From positions 667,495 through 731,494 of the forward strand of contig PTFA01000318.1 of NCBI GenBank assembly GCA_003342895.1: a DNA stretch of 64,000 nucleotides, in the 5' to 3' direction. Made by a program: the position numbers and the translations under genes. Every line of letters begins with the position of its first letter. Within the stretch, counting starts at the first letter, position 1. The notes under the pieces were generated by a model. It saw only the letters and a list, made by a program, of their open reading frames with translations. It was not told the DNA's origin and made no database searches. Origin of the DNA: Casuarius casuarius. Taxonomy: Eukaryota; Chordata; Aves; Casuariiformes; Casuariidae. Below, piece after piece: positions 49,801 to 61,300 of the stretch.

Positions 49801-50201
49801 ATTTGGGCTTTGGGGAGGAAGAGTTCTAAAAGCAGTACAAAAGGATTGCCCAGAACTGCCCCATGCTGACTGGTCTGCCCCGGAGACAGAAAGTGGAAAG
49901 ATCAGTAGAACAAGCTTCTCTTGTGTCTATGGATGGATGCATCTCCTTGGAGATGAATTATACACCATANCTATCCGTGCAAGCTTATTTTAGAATACTT
50001 TTGAGTGACTTCCCATCAGTGCAAATAAAACAAATGTTCAGCCAAAAAGAATCAAAAAAGTAAAAACTTTTTTTTTCCACTAAAAGAGAGTCTGATTTTT
50101 GTCCTGTTTTATATGTTCATAAATTAATCTCACTGTATCGTGCCTGCGGTAATTCATTACAATATCTGCATTACAGCTCACCCAACAAACGGCATCAGTA
50201 A
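46878..50201 (+). CDS. ELR+ CXC chemokine, gene C (IL8-like), four exons
   Basis: A secreted chemokine predicted to attract neutrophils through CXCR1/CXCR2-type receptors. Exons: 46878-46935, 49094-49220, 49372-49455 and 50177-50201. All introns are GT-AG, and exon lengths of 58, 127 and 84 are identical to gene A. The frame gives 97 residues: a hydrophobic signal peptide (about 1-19), ELR at 26-28, CXC at 29-31 (C-H-C), and Cys 56 (G-P-H-C) and Cys 72 (I-C-L-D-P). The W-V-K-M-I-I helix starts at 79. The basic tail from exon 4 reads S-S-P-N-K-R-H-Q. Two single Ns fall in exon 2: one leaves Ile or Met at residue 22, the other is silent (Ala 45). Intron 1 is long (2158 bases) and holds a MIR fragment. 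Unlike genes A and B it is AT-rich with no CpG island. The exon 4 choice is less certain than exons 1-3. Confidence 0.9.
48340..48426 (+). repeat. MIR-type SINE fragment in intron 1 of gene C
   Basis: 'cttaggtaacttacttcacctctctgctcagtctctaaaac' matches the MIR core ('cttgggcaagtcacttaacctctctgtgcctcagtttcc...taaaa'), with moderate divergence. Confidence 0.65.
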
Positions 50202-51185
50202 AGAAAACAGAGGCATCTCTGCGAACAAGCCAAAGCTGCATCGAAATACTATTAGCCTTTAAGTGTCTCCAAGGTCAGGGTATTCATAGTTCTACTCTTA
50301 CTTTTTCTATTCTCACTCCTCTCCATGCACAGATCATTAGTNTGTGAAAGGAAAATGTTGTGAAAGGAAAACTCAATAGCCTGTCACAACACTAGAAAAC
50401 TCTGGCATTTTATGGAAAAATTTTACACTGCGCTTTGACTGCAGATGCATTTAGAGCAATATCCTATGCAAATGCCAGCCTTACCCCGGTCAGTGGGAAA
50501 CACCTGCACAGGTTTAGCAACACCAAAGATTTGGTCTTCACTGAACTGGTGGCTATACCAAATCATCTGCGAGTTTCATTCTACAGGGTTATGAAGTAGA
50601 GCTCTGTCTAGTTTAAGAGGGCATAGTTTTCAAAGAAAAGAAATATTAACCAAAGGAGATTCTTATTGAAAGTAGAAAAAAAGGGGGGGGGGGAGGGGTG
50701 AGAAGGAAAGGAGTTCTCCAANTTGCTTAGAGACAGCATGTTCAATGAAGTGAAACAAATGTAGGATTTCACTGTTTAAAAACTGGGGTTTTTTGGTCTT
50801 ATGTATATTAAATAGATCACTAACTTTAAAACAGTAAAGTTCTAGTAATTCTGGTTTTGTCACCAAACATGTCTGTTATTATACTATAGACTCTATAGTA
50901 TTATATATAATACTGTCTCTATAATATATACTCTCTCTATAATATATATGCTATATTGTATATAATACTCTATATAATACTGTAGACTCTTTTATATAGA
51001 AGTTTTTAGTAGCCATCAATTCAACTTTTCAGAAATAAAATGGAAAGAAAATGTGTAGGAAATCTCTCTAACATTTCAAGCAGGATGAAATGTGTTCAGG
51101 GTTTTGCCACCTGCATACTACTGTGAGGGTTCATTCATAGTGTACCAGGGGCTGAAAAGCAAACAAAAATGTACAATAAATGCAA
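50202..51185 (+). other. Probable 3' UTR of gene C
   Basis: AT-rich sequence after the exon 4 stop. AATAAA near 51171-51176, in 'tgtacaataaatgcaattctg', is the best poly(A) signal. The stretch includes a G-homopolymer at 50683-50693 and a degenerate TATA-rich repeat at 50881-51000. Confidence 0.45.
50881..51000. repeat. Degenerate TATA/CTCTATAATAT repeat
   Basis: Repeated units of the type 'ctctataatatata' and 'tatataatactct', with many local palindromes, over 120 bases. Confidence 0.8.
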
Positions 51186-51189
51186 TTCT

Positions 51190-52120
51190 GTATGACTGTA
51201 TGCAATATTCTGAATTGCTATGTCTGTTTTTTACATGGAAATAACCTAGATTTTAAATTCACTTTCAGTAATATAAATATTTTACTAAAATATACTTGCC
51301 ATTTAAATAACATATTTGAATACTATCTTCTTTTCAAAATGAAAAATGCCCTTTCTTCATCTGAACACAGACACATTTTTGGTTCTTATGTATGCAAAAC
51401 ATCCTGACATAATGGTTGAAAACTAACATTGTAGGTCTCCAGACAAATTTGAGAGATGACTTCTCAGCTGTGTAGCATGGTAGGCTATTTAAGGACTGCC
51501 TGACTATTTAGCAAATGAAAAAAGAAAACAGAACAAAAAACAGATTTGCCATTAAGCTCGTATGTTTACAGATAATTGAAAAAGTGTTTTCTGAAAGAAG
51601 ATTTTTCTTCCAAATATTTTGAAAAAGATGCTGAGTTTCCACTCCAGTATTTGGATCAAAGCAATATTTAATTCAGATTTAACTCAAATAAGGCAGGTGT
51701 TTCTGCTGAGTTTACATTGCCAACAGTACATGTTGGTATTGGGAGCACGTATTCATATTGCAGGAGGAGGTGCTAATGAAAAATGTCTGATAAGCATAGT
51801 TTTGTGCGACTCTGTATGCTATACTACAAAACTACAGTTTTGGATTCTAAACTCTTGTCTCTGCAGACAGTCAGTGACAGCGCTGACACAGAAGATTAAC
51901 ACAATATAATTATGATGCAGAGAAAAAGCAACTGAATCTCCTTCCAAACCCCCTAGGAAACAAAACCACATCTAATTAATACCCAAATGTCACTGCCCCT
52001 CTCTGGGGCATCATCTTAAAAAGATTTAAGTACCCTGCCCTCACATCAGCTGTTAGAAAGAATCTTGCAGCAACATTGCTCCTTGGATACTTAGAAAAGC
52101 TCTTCTAATTTCTAATCTAC
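51190..52120. other. Non-coding stretch downstream of gene C
   Basis: AT-rich. A 96-codon + frame at 51619-51909 has no recognised motif. It contains an acceptor-like CTTGTCTCTGCAG at 51867 that could serve as an alternative last exon for gene C, but less convincingly than 50177. Confidence 0.4.
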
Positions 52121-52129
52121 CTTTGACCA

Positions 52130-52375
52130 GAATTAATTAAAAACCTCTTGACATTTTTCTTCTGTAAACCCTCTGCATAAATGGTTCTTTCTTTCCCTCC
52201 CCAGTAATGCATCTGTAAAAAGCCCCCCACAGCCCTCCTCAACAAATTCCTTTTATCTCTTTGCAGAATATAAATACTTCAGTCTCCTAATCACCTTCAG
52301 AGTTCTTCTCTGCACGTACTTCGATTTAAGCTAATCTTTCTTGAACCTGAATAATGATCCTTGAGATAAAACATT
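52130..52375 (-). repeat. CR1-like LINE fragment (minus strand)
   Basis: 'cttcagtctcctaatcaccttcagagttcttctctgcacgtacttcgatttaagctaatctttcttgaac' near 52278-52348 matches the reverse complement of the CR1 3' region, diverged. Confidence 0.55.
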
Positions 52376-52379
52376 GATC

Positions 52380-54790
52380 TTGTCACAAAAAGATGATGCC
52401 CAATTGTAAAAATATAGATTGCTGTGATTGTTTGCAAGGCAGTTTAACTGCACTGTAGATGGCCATCCAGACATAACAGACAATTTTTTTTCTCAAGTAA
52501 CCTGCCTTACAAAGATTACTGATGTGAAAGAAAAATAGACTTATTGTTATGATGCAGGACAGAATGTGTGCACAGAGTGGCAATATTCCTTCGTGATGAG
52601 GCTTAACTCACAGTGAACCAACTGCTGGACTCTGTTGGTAAATGAAACATACCAAGCCTGGGCCACTTCACAGCAGAGAAATTATTACATGGCAAACCTT
52701 GCTGTCTTTTGGCATCTGTGACAAAAANGTTGCACTCCCATCTAAAGGTGACACAGATAGAGCCACACTTTTAGCATGCCAAGGGATATGAGAATTGGGG
52801 GACAAACATATTGCTCCTTTGAGTGCACCTTCCAAAGCACTGGCATTATTCAACAGAAGGAGAAAGCTCCTCATAGGCAGATCTGCTAAAACAGATTAAA
52901 TAGATCTAATTGTATTTACTGTGCCTAATCTGAGCTCACTTAAGTTTCATTTATGAAAAAAATCCATTCCCATATGGCTATTTTTGGTACTGGCAGCCAT
53001 CTTGAGCTCTTTGTCCTTGATAACAGAGCAAGTGAGCTAAAAAGGTGTCTGTTCTCCCTCAGTGTCAAGGAAATCAATCAGCGATTTTATTTCCTGTTAG
53101 GGAAGCCTCTGCAACAAAGTTACAAAACTTTGTTCCTAGCAGTATTTTGCAATCTTCACAGCAGTAATAGCCTTTTGATGACCACTTCTATAAAAATGAG
53201 GGAAATCTAAATCACAAAAATATGCCATCATAAAAAAAGAGAGTGTGCGAAAAAAACCAGCAGTGACTTTGTATATTGAGATTCCCACTGTGTTACTGAA
53301 GCTCTGCTGGGGGTGGATGCATATTGCAGTGCTCTGATAGAGTATGTTGGAAGAAGAACATAAGTAATTGAAGTGTTAAGACCTAAGAAGCGTATTTCTC
53401 CAATAGGATGAGCAGCTGTCACATGGATCAAGCCTAAAGCCTCCATTAAGCCTAAACCTTATCACTTCCAGATAGCACAGAGGAAAAGCTTGCAATCCTA
53501 GGCAGTCATTTTGCTGCAGTGTCCACTAAAGCTGTTACCTTTAGTAAAATGTATCATCAATTAATAATACAGTGTTCAATGCACTTCACACTGCTGTGTA
53601 CAAGTATTTCAGGGTTCAGATGGGTCTGTGTGCTACAGACCAGCAACCGTGAAATGACATTTCTGCTGTCAGCTGGCTTGAGCAAAATTGAATCACCTTA
53701 CTGAACCTCCTCATGGGTCAGTGAACCCTTCTAGAGGGGAACTGTAAAAATTTTCTTTATGAAGATATCTGTTTTCTATCCAGAAAATTTAGATGAGATT
53801 TGGAATGAGGTGGTAGTGCCATATCACACGGTAAACAGGGTAACAGGGCAGGCCTGGGTGGAATAGCTAAACTAGCTAAAGACCCAGGCTGCATTCTATA
53901 AAATCTAGACTGTTCCTGTTAAACTGATCTTCAGGTCGACTGTCTCCTTCCCTACCACGAACTGGAATAGAAAAGAAGGCCCATTCACTAATCCAGGTGC
54001 AAACCTCTAATTACCAAGTGGATTTTAAAATACATTCCTGTGCAAATGTCTCGGTCACTTCTAAGGTGAAAGTAAAACCTCCGAAGGACCACATCTTCAG
54101 CTTTCACTAAGTGGCACCAGAGATTTAGTGGCTCAAAAGATGATACTTAAAACAGCCTCAAAAAAAAAAAAAAAAGGTGAATAGTCAAGGCTAACCTTAA
54201 ACATAAACAAAGCAGTATTTGTTTGGAAGAAGTGTACTGGGGACACTAAGAAGGCCATGGCTCTGCTGCTAGGATCCTGGAAAGTCAGGCTAGCTGCTGA
54301 AGGAGAAATCAGAGTGCAAGCAATTGTGACAACTACTGGAGAGAGAGGACTTCCCATCCTCTGTGATCAGCACAGGATAGCAAGCTTCATGCCGGGGTTC
54401 TTCCACAACTCTTTCTCTGCCCACAACAGTACCTTTCCTTCCCCCCTAGCAAGACTCTCCTGGTCCAATTCCAGTCTGGGCTCCTCATCTTTAGGACAGA
54501 AAAATTCAGTTTTGTTTACATGGGCAAGGAGCCTTGAACTGGTTCTGCAGTGAAATCCTTAGGTGGCTTAGGAGAGTAAATTGGAGGTATACATATACAA
54601 ATTCCAATCATGCTTGAAGCAAAAAAGAGAAAAAAAAGAAGTGCATTAGCATGACCTGGGATATGTGACATAAACTGTTCTCCTAAAGTCAGCACACAGG
54701 CATCTTCCCATGACTCCACAATGCATGTGTCAGAGAAGAGAATGAGTGAAAGTTGGCAGTATTGATTGNCCTTTTATCATCGGGCAGATA
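52380..54790. other. Non-coding stretch, nothing recognised
   Basis: AT-rich with short frames only. A poly(A) tract of about 16 bases sits at 54160-54175. No chemokine exon or other gene motif was found. Confidence 0.5.
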
Positions 54791-54799
54791 CTATATTAC

Positions 54800-55345
54800 A
54801 AATGAGAAAGGCACAAGGCAAACTCCAAATAGTTTTGAAGTATCCAGGTTTCAAAGGAAGCAGGAAGGTGATCCAGCTAACTGTGGGAGGAAGAGAGCAG
54901 GAAAGGACATCAATATATGGTAGAACTAGAAAAGATTCAGAGGAAAACAACAAAGGTGGTAAGACTTATGGGATGGTTTCCAATGGAGAAATAATTAAGC
55001 AGACCGGGTCTCTTCAGCCTGGAAAAGAGATGACAGAGAGAGTATGATAAAATTCTATAATGCTGTAAATGGCATGCATAAAGTGAACAAGGAATGACTG
55101 GTCACTGATTCCAACAGAAAAAAAAGTCAGGCAAAAAACAAAGGTAGCAGGCGGCAGGGCAGGTTCAGTGGGAGCAAAAGAAAGATGTTCTCCTTACAAA
55201 AAATAAATAATCTGTAGGATTCTTTGCTACACCTGTTTGTGGACATTAAATGTTTACATGGGTTCAGATGGAGATTAGACAAATTCATGAGGGGAAATCC
55301 TATGAGGCTTGTTCAATGCAAAGACATTCTCTTAGGCTCAAGAAG
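54800..55345 (+). repeat. CR1-like LINE 3' fragment
   Basis: Well recognisable CR1 tail on the + strand: 'agaaaagattcagaggaaaacaacaaaggtggtaagacttatggg', 'gggtctcttcagcctggaaaagagatgac', 'gtatgataaaattctataatgctgtaaatgg', 'aagtgaacaaggaatgac', and at the end 'gattagacaaattcatgaggggaaatcctatgaggctt'. The order is as expected for CR1; indels are present. Confidence 0.85.
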
Positions 55346-55349
55346 TTCC

Positions 55350-58300
55350 TTCTTTGCATCTGGAATAATATTTAGGAGGAGTGCTAGTGTAAAGTATCTT
55401 TATATGTTTTCCCTACTCTTTCCCAAGCATGCTTTATGGCTCATTATGATCGTCAAGATCATAATCTAACGAACCTTTCATGAGATGTGATACAGCTGTT
55501 CTTACGCTCTTTTGTCCTAAGGCCCTGAAATGTCATGATATTTATGGGATATAAAGTATGGCCTCTGTTGGCTTGCGTGAGAACAGTTGAAGAACTCTTC
55601 CCCCTACACTCAGTGAAATGAAATAGGCAATAAAACACAGTGGTCTGTTTCACAAAGTATGCTGAGTCAATTTTCCGATCCTCATGCTGCTGATTTCATA
55701 GCCTAGATCCTAGATCGACCATATGAATATCAATGTCAGCATGAAAAAAAAGGAAACTATAACTTCCTCTGTTGCAGGATGATTGAGAAACTTCATAACA
55801 TGATGAAAAGAGTAACTATAGTCTGAGAGATTACACCATTACTGTGTACGAGGACCATGTTAGAGCTGGTGCATAAATTCCTGTTGAATTAATCATGTCA
55901 AGGAAATTAAAGAAAACGTACAATTTCAGAAGCCTCTTCCGCTGATTTGTTTTTTTTTTTCCTTGTTCCTTGAAACACCATGCAATTCACCATTATTTAT
56001 CTTACCGAGAGAGACATTTACCAGTCCTGGAGCATCTCATCAAATAATTTTTCTCTGGGATAGTTTTTTCACCTTTTCATGGAGCACCAACAATTGGCCC
56101 AGCCAGGAAGGAGCTACTAGATGACATGAAATGTTACCCTCAGTATCACTGGAAAGCCTGCCACAGTCTGTTTTCTAGCTGAACATCAGATACGGAACAT
56201 GAAGAATTTTTCCAATTCAGATTAGCAAAAATCAGCTGGGTCTAGAAGGTAAGAGGGGATACTTTGCCTAATAAATATCATTTTTACTTAATTCCTTGGT
56301 ATTTGATGTTTCTAGAATTGCAAATTCTTAGGACATTGGTAATGCCCTTACTGCCTTCAGCTCTTTTTCATCTGAATTTTTGCAGAAAAGATGTAAGTTT
56401 ATTTATCAGATTTGGGGAGAGATCTATCATTTGAGCCATGTTGGCAAAGATGGGGAGGATTCCTTGTGTATATTTCCAGACTACACTTCTAAACAAGCAG
56501 CTTCCTGTGAATGAGGAGTCAGGACTTGATGGCCTGTTGCTTTGCCCCCTGTTCCCAGAAGTCAGCGAAGAGAGCTTTCCTCCTGGTAGTTATATTGCAC
56601 CTGTGATAGTAGCAGCCAGGAAGAACCTATTTAAAGGTCAGTTCCAATAAATCCAAAAAAATTTCAGATGCTAAAAGCCTCGCAGGCAGACTTTTCTCTG
56701 CTTTTAGACAATTGTGCAGCAACATTCAAAAATTGTCCTTACTCTATATGCAATAGTTCCACAGACATTTCAAAATATGCTTCTCTTTTTTCTTTTTGGT
56801 GAAATAAAAATCTCTCTTAAGTCTTTTCAAACAAAACACAGTGGTCATTTCCTTCAAAAATAGTGGGTAAGATTTTTCAAAGCAAATAAAGAAAACTTCT
56901 CATCAGTGTCCCATAGTCCTCAGTTAGCAATTGCGAAAAATAATCGCCCATTATTATGACTATTTCCACGTGGCATAGCAGTGCCATATCCAGTCTTTCC
57001 TGGGAAACTTTGCCCCTCTTGACATGATTATTTGCACAATGTTAAGCTCTGAAGAAGCATTTTCTTGAGCCATGGTTAGAAAAAGCCAATGATAAATACA
57101 AAACGAACTGGCGGCATTCAAACTGTCATCATCTCGGTGAATCTTTTCCATCTGCACATTCTGAGTAATGTAATAATCTTGTCACTGAGCTGAAACCACC
57201 CCAAAACAAGGCCAATTTATGACATAATATCGGTGCTAAGTAAATTGATGTGGTGAGCGAAAACAATTAGCCACAGTTCCTCGGACACTTACTAACATAG
57301 ACACCAAAGGTACATTATACAAAAGTACATTATATTATGCTGTCATAAGGGACACTCAGGACTCTGAAGTATGGTACCATCCATGTACTGCCACAACTTT
57401 TTACTGGAAAGGTAGCCTTTGCGTCTGAATTCTGCATTTCTTGTCCCAGCATTCTTGCTCCTGTTCATAATGCCAAGTTTATGTGAGACTGGCCAACAGA
57501 CTGAGTATTGCTGTAGGTACACAGTAATGATTTCATAGGACCAGGGTGAGATCACATTCAGACAGAACTAACCGACATGTGCCCTGTAAAGCCATATTCA
57601 GGATGCTACATCCTTATCAGTGTTGACCTCTATGTGCCTTNGTTGGCCTTCTTGAGGCTTTAATAAGATGAGCTGCTATACAACTCTTTCTTAGTGATTT
57701 ACGGGAGAAATTGTTCTGTGAACTTGAAAAATAGGAGTAAGTGGTCATTAGAAGACTTTTCCATTCAAAAGGCTTAGCATGGTCACTGGAAAGTCGGTAA
57801 GCTGTATGCTAAGGAATCAGGTCAGCATTCTGAAACGGGTCCAGCTAATGAGAATGAAAGAACCAATAATCCTGGATGAAAAGTCCTTGAGTAAGTCTTT
57901 AGATCAAAATCCTAGCAAAGTTAATAGTAGCCTTCTCATTTCCTGCAATGGGCTTTCCATGAGGCCTCTATTTCTATGGTGTTCTGCTTCTCAGCTACAT
58001 GTTGTAGCTGCTCAGTTAATACAGGTTCCACAGAAGAGCTGATATAAATAGTTTCTTAGAAAACCTGAACAGATTAATGAGGAAAACAGATCAAACAGGG
58101 AAACCAGCTGGACAGGTCCAGATTAAGAGGAAGAGAAAGAAGGATGAGGAAACAGAAAGGAAATTTGGAAAAGAAGGGAATATTAAGAACGAAATAGTAA
58201 AGATTCCTTAGAGGGTGTGGAATCTTCCTAATCCTGTCTGCACTGGCCTGACTCATTAAAGCATTAGTTTTGGCACTCTAAATTACTATCCATGTCATCG

Positions 58301-61300
58301 TATGTTGCAAGGAAATGTGGCATTCTGATGCCAGATGTAGGAAATTACGTGGGAAATAATGACACACTAAGGGACAAAATAGAATATACCCAACAGCTCA
58401 CCTTTTAGGCTTGTGGTACACTAAATAAAAATAGCCTATTTTCAGTATTAAATTAAAATGGTGAATATATGAGTAATTCTTTAGTCATACGCAGACAGTC
58501 AAAATCAGTAAAGAAAGGTAATGTTTTTTCAGTCATTTTAATATTTTGCATACCAATACTTGGGGTTTGTAAGGGCCACTTCTGCCCAATGCTTCATTCT
58601 AAGCCAGAAGGGAGCAAATGCCCACTGATAAGAAAGACAAGGTTTGTTGGTAATGATAATATCTCTATTAGACCAACTGGCAAAACCGGGAAACATAACT
58701 ATATGGACACACAAACCCTTCTTTAAGCTACTGTTATATTTCCNTAGATAGTGAAAATATTCAGGTTATTTAACTGTCAAATAGAGCTTAGTATTTTTGA
58801 TACAACACTCAGGATGCATTTTATGAAACCACTATGTACTGTAGGTCGCATTTTGCTCTGTCACACTAGTACACCAATGGACTTCCATTTAGGTATATGA
58901 AAACAAAAAGAGCCTTCCACAGTAAGGGACTGAATCTCCTCTAGAGGAGGTAAAGACCTGTTATCACTTTTGGTTTAATGATGGGGAAACTGAAGTTGTA
59001 AATATCCTAGAAGAATTATGAGGAGGGTCTCCTCCCTTCTGACGCGGTACAGTGCTGAAGGATTGTCCTCCCACTTCATTAAAGAAGATTACTGCATTCA
59101 GGAATCTGTCCTACAGACACAAAACTGCTCTGTTTGACCAGTAAAACAGCATTGTGGTGATGCGACTCAAAAATTTTCCTGGCAAACGTGGGCTTTTTGC
59201 CAATTCATTTATCCTGAAGAGAACACAAAACTCTTCAACTGGATTTTTCATACTGTCCAGGTGGGGGGAATGGTAAAAAACAGCTCCTACTGAGAAGTAC
59301 AATAAAATACATAACAAGATGTAAATTTATACCAAACTTCTGTTCTCATTTATTTTTACTTTTACTCTAAGTGACACACAAGTGTTTCTAGCAGAAGGAT
59401 TGCCCCTGGGTTGCACTAGAGCAAACCTATTTTTTTTTTTGCCTCAAAACTGCATCTTAGCATTCTCTTTGCACAAAATAGCAGCTGGACATTGTTGACT
59501 TCGAACAATCTTTCCTACATTATCAGACTCTTTTCAAATCCTGCAAAGGAAAGTTGGGTGGTTAAAGAGCAGGTGTTTGATGCTAACCAGAAAAACTTCC
59601 TAGAGCTCTTCTTCAGTAGCTATGCCACGGCAAAGATTGCAATTTCAGATTTCTTAAAATTTATGGGATTTTTCCAATGATCTGAATTATTTGTCCACTT
59701 TTCCCATGACTTCCTGTCCTGCCGCACGACATATTACATGTCTCCATCACAAGGTGTGAAATGTTATACGTGCATCATTACAAAAGAGTCTTAAACACCC
59801 AATTTATCTACTGATATTAAAAAGACAAGTTCCACCTAGAAGTTGCTCCACTGAAGACAATGGAATTATTACACTACAAGTGAACCCAGCCTGCAGATGC
59901 TTTTGCTTTTGTGTCATGATTGCCATATATCTAAATACTTGTCATGTGGATGAACTCACTAGTATTTACTACCAATAGGTTACTGAACTATGGAAAATAC
60001 CAGTTCTCTCTACTTCCGTGCAATAACAATTTTTCATTTCAGGGTTTTTCCAAAGGCACACCCTATTAACTAGTCATGATGTCTTAACTATTAGCAACAT
60101 TTTCCTTCCACAGTACATGAACAAAAATGTACTGCAATGTTAGCAAGGAATTATATACCTTAAACTTGCTAATGGACAGGAACTGAGTGGCACATTCCAA
60201 TTAAGTTTGATTGCCATCTCTCCTGAAATTCTACTATTCCATGGGGCTTGCAATGTTCTTAGAGAAAGTAACTTTGAGAGGAAATTGTCCCCATGCTGAT
60301 TCTGGAGGATTTTTATAGATGGAAGGTTTTAGTCACATCTTTACAACGGCAGATGAGTTGTTTTATCTAAAGGTATTATTACCCCCCTACCCCAATATCC
60401 CCTCGGTATTGCTGTGGTTGGATGGAAAAACAAAGGTCAAAAACGAACAATGTCAGAGCTGACACACCTTAAAAACCTACTGAGAAGAAAATTAATCTAA
60501 GGAAGAGATGCATAGGAAAGCTGAAAAATAATTATGATTTGAGATAAAAGGTTCCCGATAACCCTGAACACTTCCTAGAGTAAATGTCATTTTCAGAAGT
60601 GATGTAAGCACATAAAAGTCTAAGTCAAACTGAAAGTCAGTGGAATCTAGGAGCCTAAGTGAGCTCATAGGTTATGAATTTAAAATATGAGCATAGTGGT
60701 ATAACTTGCTGAGGGCACTTATTTTGAAATACAAATTTTCCAGTTCATTCTTACCACTTTGCAAGTAAGAAAAATCCGAAGTTCCTTTCTAGAGTAATCC
60801 TAATGCAACTGTGCTGGTACAGTTATACTTTNGTAGTTTGGCTTCATGTTTCCCTATTTAGACAAGCAAAATGTCACTTTCAAAAGAGTTATGTTTTTAC
60901 AGTGCTACTAGATGTGAAAGTTAAAGTTTAGTACCTGTTTGGAACTAAAGCACATTTACTAATTGCACCATGAAAGACTTTGGGTGGCTCAGCATTTGAG
61001 GGTGCTGCTGCCTGAGACTTCAGATAATTCCATTGAAGGGTTTCAATCCAAAGAGGATCAGGTTCATTCAGATTGTACATAATGGCTAAGAGTTTTTAAA
61101 AGATAGTTATTGCCTTCTTCCTGAGCATCTACTAGGGAAATGAAAACCCTATCAGTGTATTTTCAGAACCCCAGTACAAACAATAAATAAAACTGATTTT
61201 GACAGGTTACTGAATTACTGGAAAACAGTAATATTTTGCAATGGGGTNTTTAAAAATATAGTATTACTTCTTATTAGCCACCACCCCAAAGTGTGTAAAG

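Noticed and set aside
51866..51909. Alternative last exon for gene C after CTTGTCTCTGCAG
   Set aside because: It splices in frame, but the tail it gives is unlike that of gene B. The exon at 50177 gives an S-P-x-K-type tail similar to B and lies at a more usual distance.
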